From positions 186,001 to 250,000 of the forward strand of contig NZ_NFIP01000001.1 of assembly GCF_002161805.1 (NCBI RefSeq): DNA of 64,000 nucleotides, read 5' to 3'. The position numbers and the translations under genes are program-made. The notes beneath the pieces were generated by a model, which did not search any database, was not told where the DNA came from, and worked only from the letters and a program-made list of their open reading frames with translations. Origin of the DNA: Collinsella sp. An307. GTDB lineage: Bacteria; Actinomycetota; Coriobacteriia; Coriobacteriales; Coriobacteriaceae. Shown piece after piece: positions 17,150-24,887 of this stretch; position 1 is the stretch's first letter; each line of letters opens with the position of its first letter.

Positions 17150-18381
17150 TCGCCACCGCCCCCTCCGAGCGCGTCGAGAAGGTCCGGGTTGGCGCGGGCG
17201 GCCGCGCGTATGTCGCCGTCCGCCCAGCGCTTGCCGTCGAGCGCCTCCATGTAGTGCTCCTCCCGGTAGACGATCGGGCCGGCGGCCTCCGCGGCGTCGT
17301 GCACGGCCACCTCCTCGCCGCCCATGCGGACCCTCACCTGGCCGCCGGGCATGGCGACGACGGTGACGCGCCTGCCGATGCAGCGCCTGGGCACCGACCA
17401 CTGGCGCCCCGCCGCCCTCACGAGCATCGTGGGCGGCACGGTCTGGACGCTCACGTCCCCGACCATGGACTGCAGGAGCCGGGCGTTGCCGATCGGCCTG
17501 AGCGACTCCTTCTCCCGCATGAACAGGGCGTTCGGCGGCAGGCCGGTGGTCTCGTTGGGCTCCTCGTTGCTTCTGAGCTCTATGCGCGCGACGCACTCGA
17601 GGAGGCCCTCCCAGCCCGTGAACTCGCCCTCGTACGCGCGGAGCCTGGAGAGGAAGCGGTTCGCGCTCTCGTCCTTGCCCTTCGTCTCCGGCGTCCCGGG
17701 GCGGCAGAGCACGAGCCTGAAGCCCGCCTCCTCGGCGAACCTCCACGCGCGCTCGACCTTCCGCCTCCTGCCCCCGGAGAAGGCCACGAGGGCCGACATG
17801 TTGTCGGTGACGCACTCCTCGGGGATGCCGCCGAAGGTCAGGAAGGCGTCCAGCAGGCACGCGAGCAGGTCGTCCGTGGTCCTCGTCCTCGTGGGTATGA
17901 AGCGGTGCCTGCGGGAGTGCCCGAGCGTGCCCGACCACACGTTGAACTCGAGGACCTCGCCGTTCGCGTCGGCGAGCCTGACGTCCTCCTTCCAGTCGAA
18001 CTGCAGCTGGCGGCCCGGCGGCGTCTCGAAGCGCGGGTGCGCCTCCGGGGAGGGGGAGCCGAAGGCGACCCCCTGCCTGCGGCACCACGCGGTGAACGCC
18101 CCGTAGCCGGGCAGCGGCGGGTCGTTGTGCAGGTGCAGCAGCATCTCGTGCACCCCCTTCTTCGTCGCCCCGGGGAGGACGGCCTTCGCCTCGACGATCG
18201 GCCGCACGCGCTCGAACGCGCTCTCTCGGTCGGACCTGCGGTCCTCCACCTCGCCGCCCTCCCTCCAGTACTTGGCCACGGTGTGCCGGTCCAGGCCGTG
18301 CCTCCTCGCTATGTCGCTGAAGTTCGGCTTGGTCCCGGCGGCCCTGTGCATGTTCAGCTCGCCCATCAAGTTCCTCTCCAT
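17146..18381 (-). CDS. istA: IS21-family transposase IstA
   Basis: DDE transposase of 411 residues. An N-terminal helix-turn-helix (FSDIARRHGLDRHTVAKYWR, about 21-40) is followed by the catalytic core with Asp in LQFDWKEDV, Asp in CVTDNMSALV and Glu in ETKGKDESANRF, then a C-terminal beta-barrel-like part (TMLVRAAGRQWSVPRR). All three acidic residues are present and no frameshift is seen, so it may be active. It sits divergent to nothing useful; its promoter must lie in the terminal repeats between 18382 and 18533. Confidence 0.9.
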   Translation of the reverse strand: MERNLMGELNMHRAAGTKPNFSDIARRHGLDRHTVAKYWREGGEVEDRRSDRESAFERVRPIVEAKAVLPGATKKGVHEMLLHLHNDPPLPGYGAFTAWCRRQGVAFGSPSPEAHPRFETPPGRQLQFDWKEDVRLADANGEVLEFNVWSGTLGHSRRHRFIPTRTRTTDDLLACLLDAFLTFGGIPEECVTDNMSALVAFSGGRRRKVERAWRFAEEAGFRLVLCRPGTPETKGKDESANRFLSRLRAYEGEFTGWEGLLECVARIELRSNEEPNETTGLPPNALFMREKESLRPIGNARLLQSMVGDVSVQTVPPTMLVRAAGRQWSVPRRCIGRRVTVVAMPGGQVRVRMGGEEVAVHDAAEAAGPIVYREEHYMEALDGKRWADGDIRAAARANPDLLDALGGGGGE

Positions 18382-18533
18382 CCGCGCTCCTCCCGAAGGG
18401 TCCCGGTCCTCGGTCGGAGCATATCCTCGTTTGCGAACATGGTGAAAATGCGTTAGCGCGGATGGCGGGTTTCCGTTGGCGCGGACGGCGCGAAGCGTTT
18501 GCGCGAATGGTTGTTTTTACATTAGCGGTATCA

Positions 18534-19510
18534 GAAGTCGGCCGGGCGCCTGCGCGGCGCCGACGCCTACCGGAGGGGAGGCGACCGCGGATGCTGACCG
18601 AGGAGCACCTCGACATGCTCACGAAGTTCAGGGTGAGGGCGATGGGCGACAAGCTCCGCGAGATGGTCGAGGACGACGCCTACGACCGGTACAGCTTCGA
18701 GGAGCGGATGGAGATGCCGATCGAGGCGGAGGCCTCGGCCCGCCGCGACCGCAAGGTCGCCAAGCCCGTGCGGGAGGCGCGGTTCAAGCTCCCCTCCGCC
18801 TGCGCCGGGGACATCGTCTACCTGAAGGAGCGCAAGCTCGGCCGCGACCGCGTCGCCAGGCTCGCGCCCTGCGGGTGGGTCGAGGACCGCGAGGTGGTGG
18901 TGATCATCTCCAAGACGGGCTGCGGCAAGAGCTTCATCAGCCAAGCGCTCGGCAACGCCGCGTGCCGCAGGCCCTTCACGGTGCGCTACGCCCGGCTCGC
19001 CGACATAATGGACGACCTGAACCGCTGCCGGGCGGCAGGTGACGGCAGCTACTGCGAGCGCATGGACGCCTGCAAGCGCGTCCAGCTGCTCATCGCCGAC
19101 GACTTCCTGACCACGCCGATCGCGACGCAGGGCGCGATCGACCTCTTCGAGATCATGGAGGCCCGCGAGGGGCGCGCGGCGACGCCCATCGCCTCGCAGC
19201 TCGAGCCCGACGAGCGGTACCTGAGGATCGAGGGCGAGCTGATGGCCGACTCGATACTGAACCGGGTCGCCACGGGCGCGCGCTACATCGATCTCGACGG
19301 TCCGAACATGCGGGAGTACTTCGCCAAGAAGAGGGACTCGTAGCGGTACCAGGGGAGCCTACTCGCGGTACCGCCGGTTGCTGACCGGCGGTACCATTCG
19401 GGCTGATTGGCGTTACCAAACCGGGCTGCTACTCAGTATCACCCGAAGCTATCCGCGGAACCATTCGGGTCGGCCAACATTACTAAATCGGGCCGCCTGA
19501 GCGTGGAATC
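18534..19510 (+). mobile_element. Second IS21-family element, right-hand fragment
   Basis: Begins with the last 19 codons of an istA on the plus strand (reading GRLRGADAYRRGGDRG, stop at 18594-18596), overlapping the istB ATG at 18591. It continues through istB and ends in terminal repeats. The rest of its istA is absent where the first IS21 element ends at 18533, so the fragment cannot move alone. Confidence 0.7.
18591..19343 (+). CDS. istB: IstB-like ATPase of the truncated IS21 element
   Basis: Helper ATPase of 250 residues, diverged from the istB at 16376-17149. Helical N-terminus (LTEEHLDMLTKFRVRAMGDK), a Walker A variant ISKTGCGKS (residues 107-114; Ser in place of the usual Thr), Walker B LLIADDFLT, and a C-terminus SILNRVATGARYIDLDGPN followed by MREYFAKKR, typical of this IstB branch. 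ATG 18591 is preceded by GGAGGGGAGG and overlaps the istA stop. The reading frame is intact although its transposase is lost, so its expression would serve no transposition of its own element. Confidence 0.85.
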   Translation: MLTEEHLDMLTKFRVRAMGDKLREMVEDDAYDRYSFEERMEMPIEAEASARRDRKVAKPVREARFKLPSACAGDIVYLKERKLGRDRVARLAPCGWVEDREVVVIISKTGCGKSFISQALGNAACRRPFTVRYARLADIMDDLNRCRAAGDGSYCERMDACKRVQLLIADDFLTTPIATQGAIDLFEIMEAREGRAATPIASQLEPDERYLRIEGELMADSILNRVATGARYIDLDGPNMREYFAKKRDS

Positions 19511-19664
19511 CTGAGGCAGGTTAATTCAAAGAAAACGATACGGTCTGTTGAAGCCATCAATACTGTTTCTAAATCTGATGGCTTACATCAGTAATAGACT
19601 AAGTGAAGCGAAAAAATCGTCTCATGATATACTCGCATTGAACACAACAGAAGGGGAGTGCAAG
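19344..19664. other. Gene-free stretch: IS21 end repeats and promoter of the defence pair
   Basis: The left half holds the right end of the truncated IS21 element. Two related 40-base units lie at 19387-19426 and 19454-19493, both containing ACCATTCGGG and ending in GGGC, with extra GCGGTACC copies before them. The right half is AT-rich and carries a TATACT box at 19628-19633, 32 bases before the ATG of the ATPase gene, and GGGGAG as ribosome-binding site. No convincing -35 box was found. Confidence 0.55.
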
Positions 19665-21050
19665 ATGCTGATTAAGTTTTCGTGTCAGAATTTTCGCTCG
19701 ATCGGCATGCAACCGCTGGAGCTCAGCATGGTTGCCGCGCCAAAAATCAAGATGCATCTTGGACACATCTCCTCACCTCTGGATACTGTCAAGTTGCTTC
19801 GTAACGCCGCAGTGTATGGTGCCAATGCGGCTGGTAAGAGCAACGTGGTTCGCGCGCTCGATTTTATGAAGGCGTCTGTGGTAAACGGCTCGCTTCCGCA
19901 AGACACAACGCGAGAGTATTGTCGCGTGGGCGAAGGCTTCTCCAAAGAGATGACTACGTTCGAGATGCAATTTGAGATTGATGGTCAAGCGTACGACTAT
20001 GGATTCTCCTGCGCGTTAATAGACTACCGCGTTATTTCCGAGTGGTTGTACGAACTTGGCGATTCCGAAAAGATGCTGTTTGAGCGTGCTAACGGCGCGG
20101 AAATTACCTTCAGCGATGAGTTGCTTGGAGCGGTTTCTAAAAACGATCGCATGCGTGCGCACATCTACAAAGAAGACTTCGTCAACCAGGTAAAGACCGC
20201 TCCGCCCCTGTTGTTTCTGAGCGCAGTGGGTCGTGACAAACGTTTTGATGAGTCGTCCCCGTTGAGCGCGTTTTCCCGTTCCTATCGTTGGTTTGCTCGT
20301 AATCTTCATGTGATGGTGGCTAATCAGCCATCGCCGACTTCAGATTTTTATGTCGGCGACAAGACGCTCAACGAAGTCGCTGAGGTTCTCGCGTCGTTCG
20401 ATACGGGCATCTCGAATCTCTCGAAGCGCGAGATAAGCATGGAGGAGCTCGAGCGTCAGTTTAGTTTCCCACTTGCCATGAGCATTCGCCAGCTGCTCTC
20501 TCAGCCGCAGCTTGGAGGCGATTTGGTCCTTACTGTGCGTGATGGCGCCGCGTTTGTGGGCGTAGAGCGCCATGGCTCCGAAGAGCCGACGGTTACCATC
20601 CTCGAGATTCGACATCAGGGTTCCTCTTCCTCGTTCGCGTTTGGCGATGAATCCGATGGTACGCGTCGACTATTCGATTTCATGGACTTGCTGTTCAGTA
20701 AACAGAAGGATGCCGTGTTCATTGTCGACGAAATCGACCGAAGCCTGCATCCGATGCTTACGCAGCAGCTTGTTGATTTGTTTAACGAGATTCACAAAGA
20801 GGATGCCTGTCAGCTGCTTTTCACTACGCACGAAAATGCAATTATGTCCTACGACTATCTGCGTAAGGACGAGATTTGGTTTGTGGACAGGGATGCGGAG
20901 GGGTATTCTCACCTCTATCCCCTCGATGACTTTGAGTCCGTTCGGACCGATTCAAGGCTATCAAAGCAGTACCTGGAAGGCCGTTACGGTGGCATTCCGG
21001 CGCTTTCGATGGCACGGGCGCTTGCGGCATTGCAAGAGGGGGAGGAGTAA
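19665..21050 (+). CDS. AAA/ABC-type ATPase of an RloA/AbiL-like defence pair
   Basis: SMC/OLD-type ATPase of 461 residues. It opens with MLIKFSCQNFRSIG, the classical first strand of AAA_15/AAA_21 proteins, then Walker A GANAAGKS at residues 52-59. A signature-like DESDGTRRLFDFMDLLFS precedes Walker B VFIVDEIDRSLHP, followed by the switch histidine in LLFTTHENAIM. Its partner directly downstream is a RloB-like protein, and this gene order matches RloA-RloB and the lactococcal AbiLi-AbiLii abortive-infection pair. PARIS AriA is a related alternative, but the partner is RloB-type rather than DUF4435. ATG 19665 was chosen for its GGGGAG site and the family N-terminus. Probably senses infection and controls the partner nuclease. 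Confidence 0.8.
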   Translation: MLIKFSCQNFRSIGMQPLELSMVAAPKIKMHLGHISSPLDTVKLLRNAAVYGANAAGKSNVVRALDFMKASVVNGSLPQDTTREYCRVGEGFSKEMTTFEMQFEIDGQAYDYGFSCALIDYRVISEWLYELGDSEKMLFERANGAEITFSDELLGAVSKNDRMRAHIYKEDFVNQVKTAPPLLFLSAVGRDKRFDESSPLSAFSRSYRWFARNLHVMVANQPSPTSDFYVGDKTLNEVAEVLASFDTGISNLSKREISMEELERQFSFPLAMSIRQLLSQPQLGGDLVLTVRDGAAFVGVERHGSEEPTVTILEIRHQGSSSSFAFGDESDGTRRLFDFMDLLFSKQKDAVFIVDEIDRSLHPMLTQQLVDLFNEIHKEDACQLLFTTHENAIMSYDYLRKDEIWFVDRDAEGYSHLYPLDDFESVRTDSRLSKQYLEGRYGGIPALSMARALAALQEGEE

Positions 21051-21051
21051 C

Positions 21052-21765
21052 ATGCCTCCGCTACTGGATCGGAGCACGTGGAACCAGCGCGGCGAGTTGG
21101 CGAAGCGTAAGCCCAAGGGCCGCTGCTTTCTGCTTGCCGAAGGAGCCAACACCGAGTATTGGTATCTTGAACGCCTTTCCTCGATGTTGGCCAAACGCAA
21201 CCTTCCCAAACGTATAGATATGGTTCCCATTGAACGAACGGAAGACGATAAGAATAAATCTAATCCGCGTGCGCTGTACGATCAAGCACAGCGGATTCGC
21301 GGGGACGAGGATGGAACGTTCGGCTTCGATGAGAGCAACGATATCGTGGTGGTTCTCTTTGATATCGATATCTATCGTCGTAATCCCCAGCGGTATAGCA
21401 CCGATCTCCAGGACCTTCGCAATGTCGCTCGTGTAGCGGTGACGAACCCGAGTTTCGAGCTGTTTTTATTGCTTCATCTTGAAGGCGCGATCGAATCTAT
21501 CATTAAGCCCAATGAGGAGAGCATCCTGAAAAACGGCTACCACCCAGGGGGCCATCGTAGGTATGTTGAAGTGTTGGCAAGCGAAAACCTGGGAATGAAC
21601 ACCAAGTCAAATAAGGGCATTGCGAATCTTGCTGAACGATTTAACGTGGCAGCGCGGCAGGAGGTGCAATTGAATCAAGACCCCGATAAGGCCCTCGACC
21701 GTCTGACAAGTAATGTGGCACAGGTCATCCAGGATATCATTACCGAGGCGGATAGCGCTGTCTGA
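21052..21765 (+). CDS. RloB-like (AbiLii-like) effector
   Basis: A 237-residue protein starting one base after the ATPase stop, with GGAGGAG overlapping that stop. The N-terminus holds CFLLAEGANTEYWYLERL (about residues 24-41), the E-G-x-x-[TN]-E-x-x-Y motif of RloB/PF13707 proteins, whose fold is Toprim-like. VVVLFDIDIYRR supplies the acidic D-x-D, and VTNPSFELFLLLHLEG plus the late KSNKGIANL are also family motifs. In OLD- and AbiL-type systems the Toprim partner is the nuclease and the ATPase the regulator; that role is assigned here by analogy. The pair lies between IS21 debris and integrase debris, so it was probably carried in on a mobile element. Confidence 0.8.
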   Translation: MPPLLDRSTWNQRGELAKRKPKGRCFLLAEGANTEYWYLERLSSMLAKRNLPKRIDMVPIERTEDDKNKSNPRALYDQAQRIRGDEDGTFGFDESNDIVVVLFDIDIYRRNPQRYSTDLQDLRNVARVAVTNPSFELFLLLHLEGAIESIIKPNEESILKNGYHPGGHRRYVEVLASENLGMNTKSNKGIANLAERFNVAARQEVQLNQDPDKALDRLTSNVAQVIQDIITEADSAV

Positions 21766-21874
21766 CACGCACGGGATTACTTGCTGCCGGAGGATTTGGC
21801 CCATTTTCTGGGTGCAGCCAATGAAGTCTACGGTAAACACCTTTAGATTTGCCGCATCCCGTTCGTTACGCCCC

Positions 21875-22420
21875 CTACCTCCTCCTAGGCGTCCGCATGC
21901 GAAAGAGCCCGTGGCGGTTGCAGAACGCGTACAGGTATCCGGAGCTGCCGATGCGAAAGCGCGCCTCGGCGGACTGCTCGGGGTAGAGCTTGCGCAGCTG
22001 CATGCCGTCCATCGTCGCGTAGGCGATGAAGCTCACAAAGTGATCCTTGGTCATGGGGTGGTCGAGCGTGACGTACCACTCGTCCTCGATGCGCTCGACC
22101 TTGATCGCGTGCGGTCCCTCATCGGGCGCATCCTCCGCATCCTGTGGCATCAGCTGGCTCCCGCAACACGAGAACGCCCCCTCGCCGAGCGCCGTTACCA
22201 CGTTTCCGCAGATGGGGCAAACGTAGAACTTGGCACGCAAAAGGTTGCCCGCGCGGTTGGCGTTCTCACGCACCTCTCCGGTGAGGAGCTCGGCCACAGA
22301 GACGCCGAGCGCCCCCGGCAAGTCCCTCCACGAGCGAGATATCGGGCAGGCCGCGCCCGCTCTCCCATTTAGAGACGGTTCGTTGGTTGAGCTTGTTAGA
22401 TTGCCTCTGAAACTCGCAGG
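21875..22420 (-). pseudogene. XRE regulator with desulfoferrodoxin-like C-terminal domain, broken
   Basis: On the minus strand the end of a helix-turn-helix is readable (LNQRTVSKWESGRGLPDISL, about 22390-22330), then the frame shifts at a run of five C (22312-22316 on the plus strand). It continues as GALGVSVAELLTGEVREN and a zinc/iron-ribbon FYVCPICGNVVTALGEGAFS with CCGSQL, ending in VTLDHPMTKDHFVSFIAYAT and RIGSSGYLYAFCNRHGLF, the desulfoferrodoxin-like domain seen fused to XRE regulators. The first HTH helices are missing; sequence upstream is the integrase 3' end. Both truncation and frameshift make it a relic. Confidence 0.75.
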
Positions 22421-23450
22421 TCAGGGGCGGTGGTGATTACTTGGAACTTGGGGCGGTCGGGCTGCTGGTACGAATCTGGTACGAATCGTTCCTCGGTTTG
22501 TACCGGGGCTTGTTCCGGCGCTCTCGTGCGGCGTGACGGACGGACGTGGCGGACCTTGTAGGGGCGGCCCTTCGGGGCGTCCTCGGCGTGCTTCGCCATG
22601 AACTCCTCCTCGGCGCCGATGCTCTGGAAGGCGCCTTCCATGACGTCGGTGGCCTCGCGCTTCTGGTCCATGTTCACATGGGTGTAGATGTCCATGGTGA
22701 TGGTGGCGCTGACGTGGCCGGCGAGCTCCTGCATCACCTTGGGGTGCACGCCCTACTGGGCGAGCATCGAGAGATAGGAGTGGCGCAGCTCGTGGAGACA
22801 CCAACCGTCCAGGCCGAGGAGCTTGCGGTCGCGCTCCCACCATTTGCCGAACGTGTCGGGATGCACGCGCTGGGCGTAGAAGTCGAGGACGACGGGCGTG
22901 TCCTCGGTCTGCTCGCTCCAGCCCTTCTTGAGCCCTCGGTGAAGGTAGTTGCGCGTGAGAAAGTACTCCTGCTGGGCTTTCTTGCGGCGCAGCAGCGCGT
23001 CGCAGACGAACTCGGGCATGGGGAGGTTCCTCATGCCGGCGTGGGTCTTCGCCTCCTTGAGGTTGCGGAACGCGTCGAAGTTGTGGTTGACGGTGAGCAC
23101 CTTGTTGTCGAAGTCGATGTCTCGCCACGACAGCGTGCAGATCTCGCCCCGGCGGAGCCCCATCGTGATGGCGAGGAAGTAGCCGATATCGCACGAGGTC
23201 TCGACCTCGAGCTGGTCGACGAGCTGTCGCATGCGAGCCGGCGTGAGGGCCCGCTTCTCCTTGGTGTCGACTTTGGGCGTCGCCACCTTGTTGATGGGGT
23301 TGCGCACGATGACCTCGCGCTCAACGAGGTCGCGGAACATGAGGTCGAGGGTCTTGTTGATCTGGTTCAGGTAGGCCCCGCTCGACGGTTTTCCCGAAAG
23401 CGTGTCGCCCTGGCGCATCGCCGCGTACATGTCCTCGATCATCTCGGGCG
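22396..23450 (-). pseudogene. Tyrosine integrase, N-terminally truncated with an in-frame amber codon
   Basis: Catalytic part of a Tn916/phage-type integrase: ITMGLRRGEICTLSWRDI (first Arg), a helical hairpin, WCLHELRHSYLSMLAQ (HxLRH), then a TAG at 22753-22755, and in the same frame GVHPKVMQELAGHVSATITM with YTHV (second His and Tyr nucleophile). Restoring the TAG to a sense codon gives a continuous catalytic domain. The N-terminal DNA-binding domain is absent: homology stops near 23450, where a plus-strand regulator fragment begins. The 3' end touches the broken XRE gene, suggesting that the original integration site was there. Confidence 0.85.
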
Positions 23451-23652
23451 TGATAAGGTGCTTCGCCTAGCGCTCGCCATGGGCTGCGATCTTATTGAGA
23501 CGCGTCGTCTGCTGCAGGCTGCCGGTACGAACGAGCTGTACTGCAAGGACCGCCGCGACGCGATTATCATCTTCTGCATCGATCATGGCTACGGCCTCCA
23601 ACGTACGGACGAGGAGCTCTACCGCTTCGGCGAGGAGACACTCGGCGAGTGA
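23443..23652 (+). pseudogene. C-terminal fragment of a helix-turn-helix-like protein
   Basis: The plus strand reads RDKVLRLALAMGCDLIETRR, LLQAAGTNELYCKDRRDAII and CIDHGYGLQRTDEELY to a TGA at 23650-23652. This pattern (repeated helices with L-L-x-x-A-G and L-Y-x-K-x-x-R-D) is the tail of small helical proteins found beside regulators and kinases in Clostridia and Coriobacteriia; I cannot name a function. No upstream start belongs to it, because before 23443 the DNA is antisense integrase. Its end overlaps the extended frame of the kinase gene. Confidence 0.6.
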
Positions 23653-23720
23653 GCGGTGGTAGCGCGGCGCAAAGGTGGCGCCGTCCGGCAGCCGGACGGA
23701 TTCGGCCGGTGTCTGATACC

Positions 23721-24764
23721 ATGGGCCCTATGGATACAGAAGGTATGACAGACGACCTGGCCGCGTACCTTGAGGCGGTAGGGCGCGAGGACTCCTTTGT
23801 CGTGGAGAGACGCTTAGGAGGGGGAGGGCGCACCACGGAGCTCGTGGTCGTGTCGGAGTACGTGCCCGGAGAAACCCTCGAGGAGGTCACGCGCGCCCGC
23901 GGGGCATCGCTCGCGCTTGCGCAAAAGGTGGTTCCCGAGGTGTGCGACGCGGTCGAAGAGCTGCATAGCGCGTGCGACCCGCCCCTCATCCACCGCGATC
24001 TCAAACCGCAGAAGATCATCGTTGCGCCCGCTGGGCTCTTCCTTATCGACTTTGGCATCGCGCGCCGCTTTCGCGAGAAGGCGGAGACGGATACCGTGCG
24101 TTTTGGCACGCGCGCGTACGCGCCTCCCGAGCAATACGGGTTCGGTCAGACCGACGTGCGGAGCGATATCTACGCTCTTGGCGGCATTCTGTGGTATTGC
24201 CTGACCGGGGACGACCCTTCTGCGTCGCTCGTACCGCACGAGGTGTCCGGGCGGGTGGGCGAGAAGCTCGCTGGCGTCATCCGCCGAGCCATGGCCTTCG
24301 ATCCTGCTGAGCGCTTCCAGAGCGTCGCAGAACTCGCGCGCACCTTTCGAGAGGCCGTTGGCGATGCGGCCGGCACCGCCAAAGCCGGTATGCCCCGTGC
24401 AGCGGAAGATGCACGTCAAGCAGATGGGAGGCGCGGGAGCGGCTTTTTCCGTACCAACCTTTTGGGCGTTGCACGCAATGTCGTGCTCCTGCTGATCGCG
24501 CTTGCCTGTATTCCCCAGGCTTGGCAGGGCGTGGTCGCCCCTCGGGCGGAGTATGCCGGCAAGTCGCTGTGGTACCTGGTTGCGCTCAACTTCCTGCTGA
24601 CACTGCCTCTGGTGTGGGGTGCGCTCTATCTTGCGATGGACCGCACCGTGCTTGCGCGCCTCATTCCCGGCCTCGCCCAGAGAAGTCGCCTCAAAGACGC
24701 GTGCATCATCGGTATCTACCTCGTCATCGCCTTTGTTATCGCGCTGTTCATCCCGTCGTCGTGA
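23721..24764 (+). CDS. Membrane-anchored Ser/Thr kinase-like protein with deleted N-lobe
   Basis: The C-lobe is complete: IHRDLKPQKIIV, LFLIDFGIARRF, FGTRAYAPPEQYGFG, VRSDIYALGGILWYCLTG and RRAMAFDPAERFQSVAEL. The N-lobe is not: a glycine-loop-like RRLGGGGRTTEL joins directly to VVVSEYVPGETLEEV, the hinge region, so the strand carrying the ATP-anchoring Lys, helix C and two further strands are missing (some 40 residues less than normal). In addition the catalytic-loop Asn of HRDLKPxN is Lys. Four hydrophobic segments follow (from about 255, VARNVVLLLIALACI, to the C-terminus). Starts ATG 23721, 23730 or 23745 are all possible. Most likely catalytically dead; a decayed gene or a pseudokinase. 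Confidence 0.75.
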   Translation: MGPMDTEGMTDDLAAYLEAVGREDSFVVERRLGGGGRTTELVVVSEYVPGETLEEVTRARGASLALAQKVVPEVCDAVEELHSACDPPLIHRDLKPQKIIVAPAGLFLIDFGIARRFREKAETDTVRFGTRAYAPPEQYGFGQTDVRSDIYALGGILWYCLTGDDPSASLVPHEVSGRVGEKLAGVIRRAMAFDPAERFQSVAELARTFREAVGDAAGTAKAGMPRAAEDARQADGRRGSGFFRTNLLGVARNVVLLLIALACIPQAWQGVVAPRAEYAGKSLWYLVALNFLLTLPLVWGALYLAMDRTVLARLIPGLAQRSRLKDACIIGIYLVIAFVIALFIPSS

Positions 24765-24847
24765 GGCGATTCGGCTTATCTCGTATCTGAGCGCCGGACG
24801 ATTCGTCTCCTTGAGGGATGGGCGCGATATTGGGGGGTGGGCGCCAT

Positions 24848-24876
24848 ACGAAAAGGGCCCCGTGCGGGGCCCCGAG
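24848..24876 (-). terminator. Rho-independent terminator of the wall hydrolase gene
   Basis: GGGCCCC-GTGC-GGGGCCC (24855-24872) forms a GC-only stem. Read on the minus strand it is followed by TTTT (AAAA at 24851-24854 on plus). It lies just after the stop of the gene at 24888. Confidence 0.8.
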
Positions 24877-24887
24877 TCGCTTGCGAC

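Larger units (their letters stand above)
16274..18533 (-). mobile_element. IS21-family insertion sequence, apparently complete
   Basis: The ends are inverted: TGATACCG at 16274 and CGGTATCA ending at 18533, with further matches inward such as GCGCAAACG and CGCGCTAACG, i.e. the multiple terminal repeats typical of IS21. Between them istA and istB are both intact and overlap by four bases. The outer neighbours do not match each other: to the left is IS3 orfB, to the right the last codons of another istA, and no target duplication is visible. The copy was therefore either inserted into a composite or reshuffled by recombination after insertion. Confidence 0.8.

Noticed and set aside
16376-18652. 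A 758-codon frame on the minus strand covering istB and beyond
   Set aside because: Only its last 257 codons are IstB; the upstream part is an out-of-frame reading of istA.
19665-21765. Assignment of the ATPase-Toprim pair to PARIS (AriA-AriB)
   Set aside because: The second protein shows the RloB motif EGANTEYWY with an N-terminal position, not a DUF4435 layout; kept as an alternative only.
23467-23469. A second in-frame TAG of the integrase, suggesting amber recoding together with the TAG at 22753
   Set aside because: Upstream of about 23450 the sequence belongs to the plus-strand helical protein, not to the integrase, so this TAG is outside the integrase. One amber codon alone is ordinary decay.
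23708-23722. GTCTGATACCATG before the kinase gene resembles the IS21 tip TCTGATACC
   Set aside because: Only nine bases agree and none of the inner terminal repeats is present; chance match or promoter-like word.
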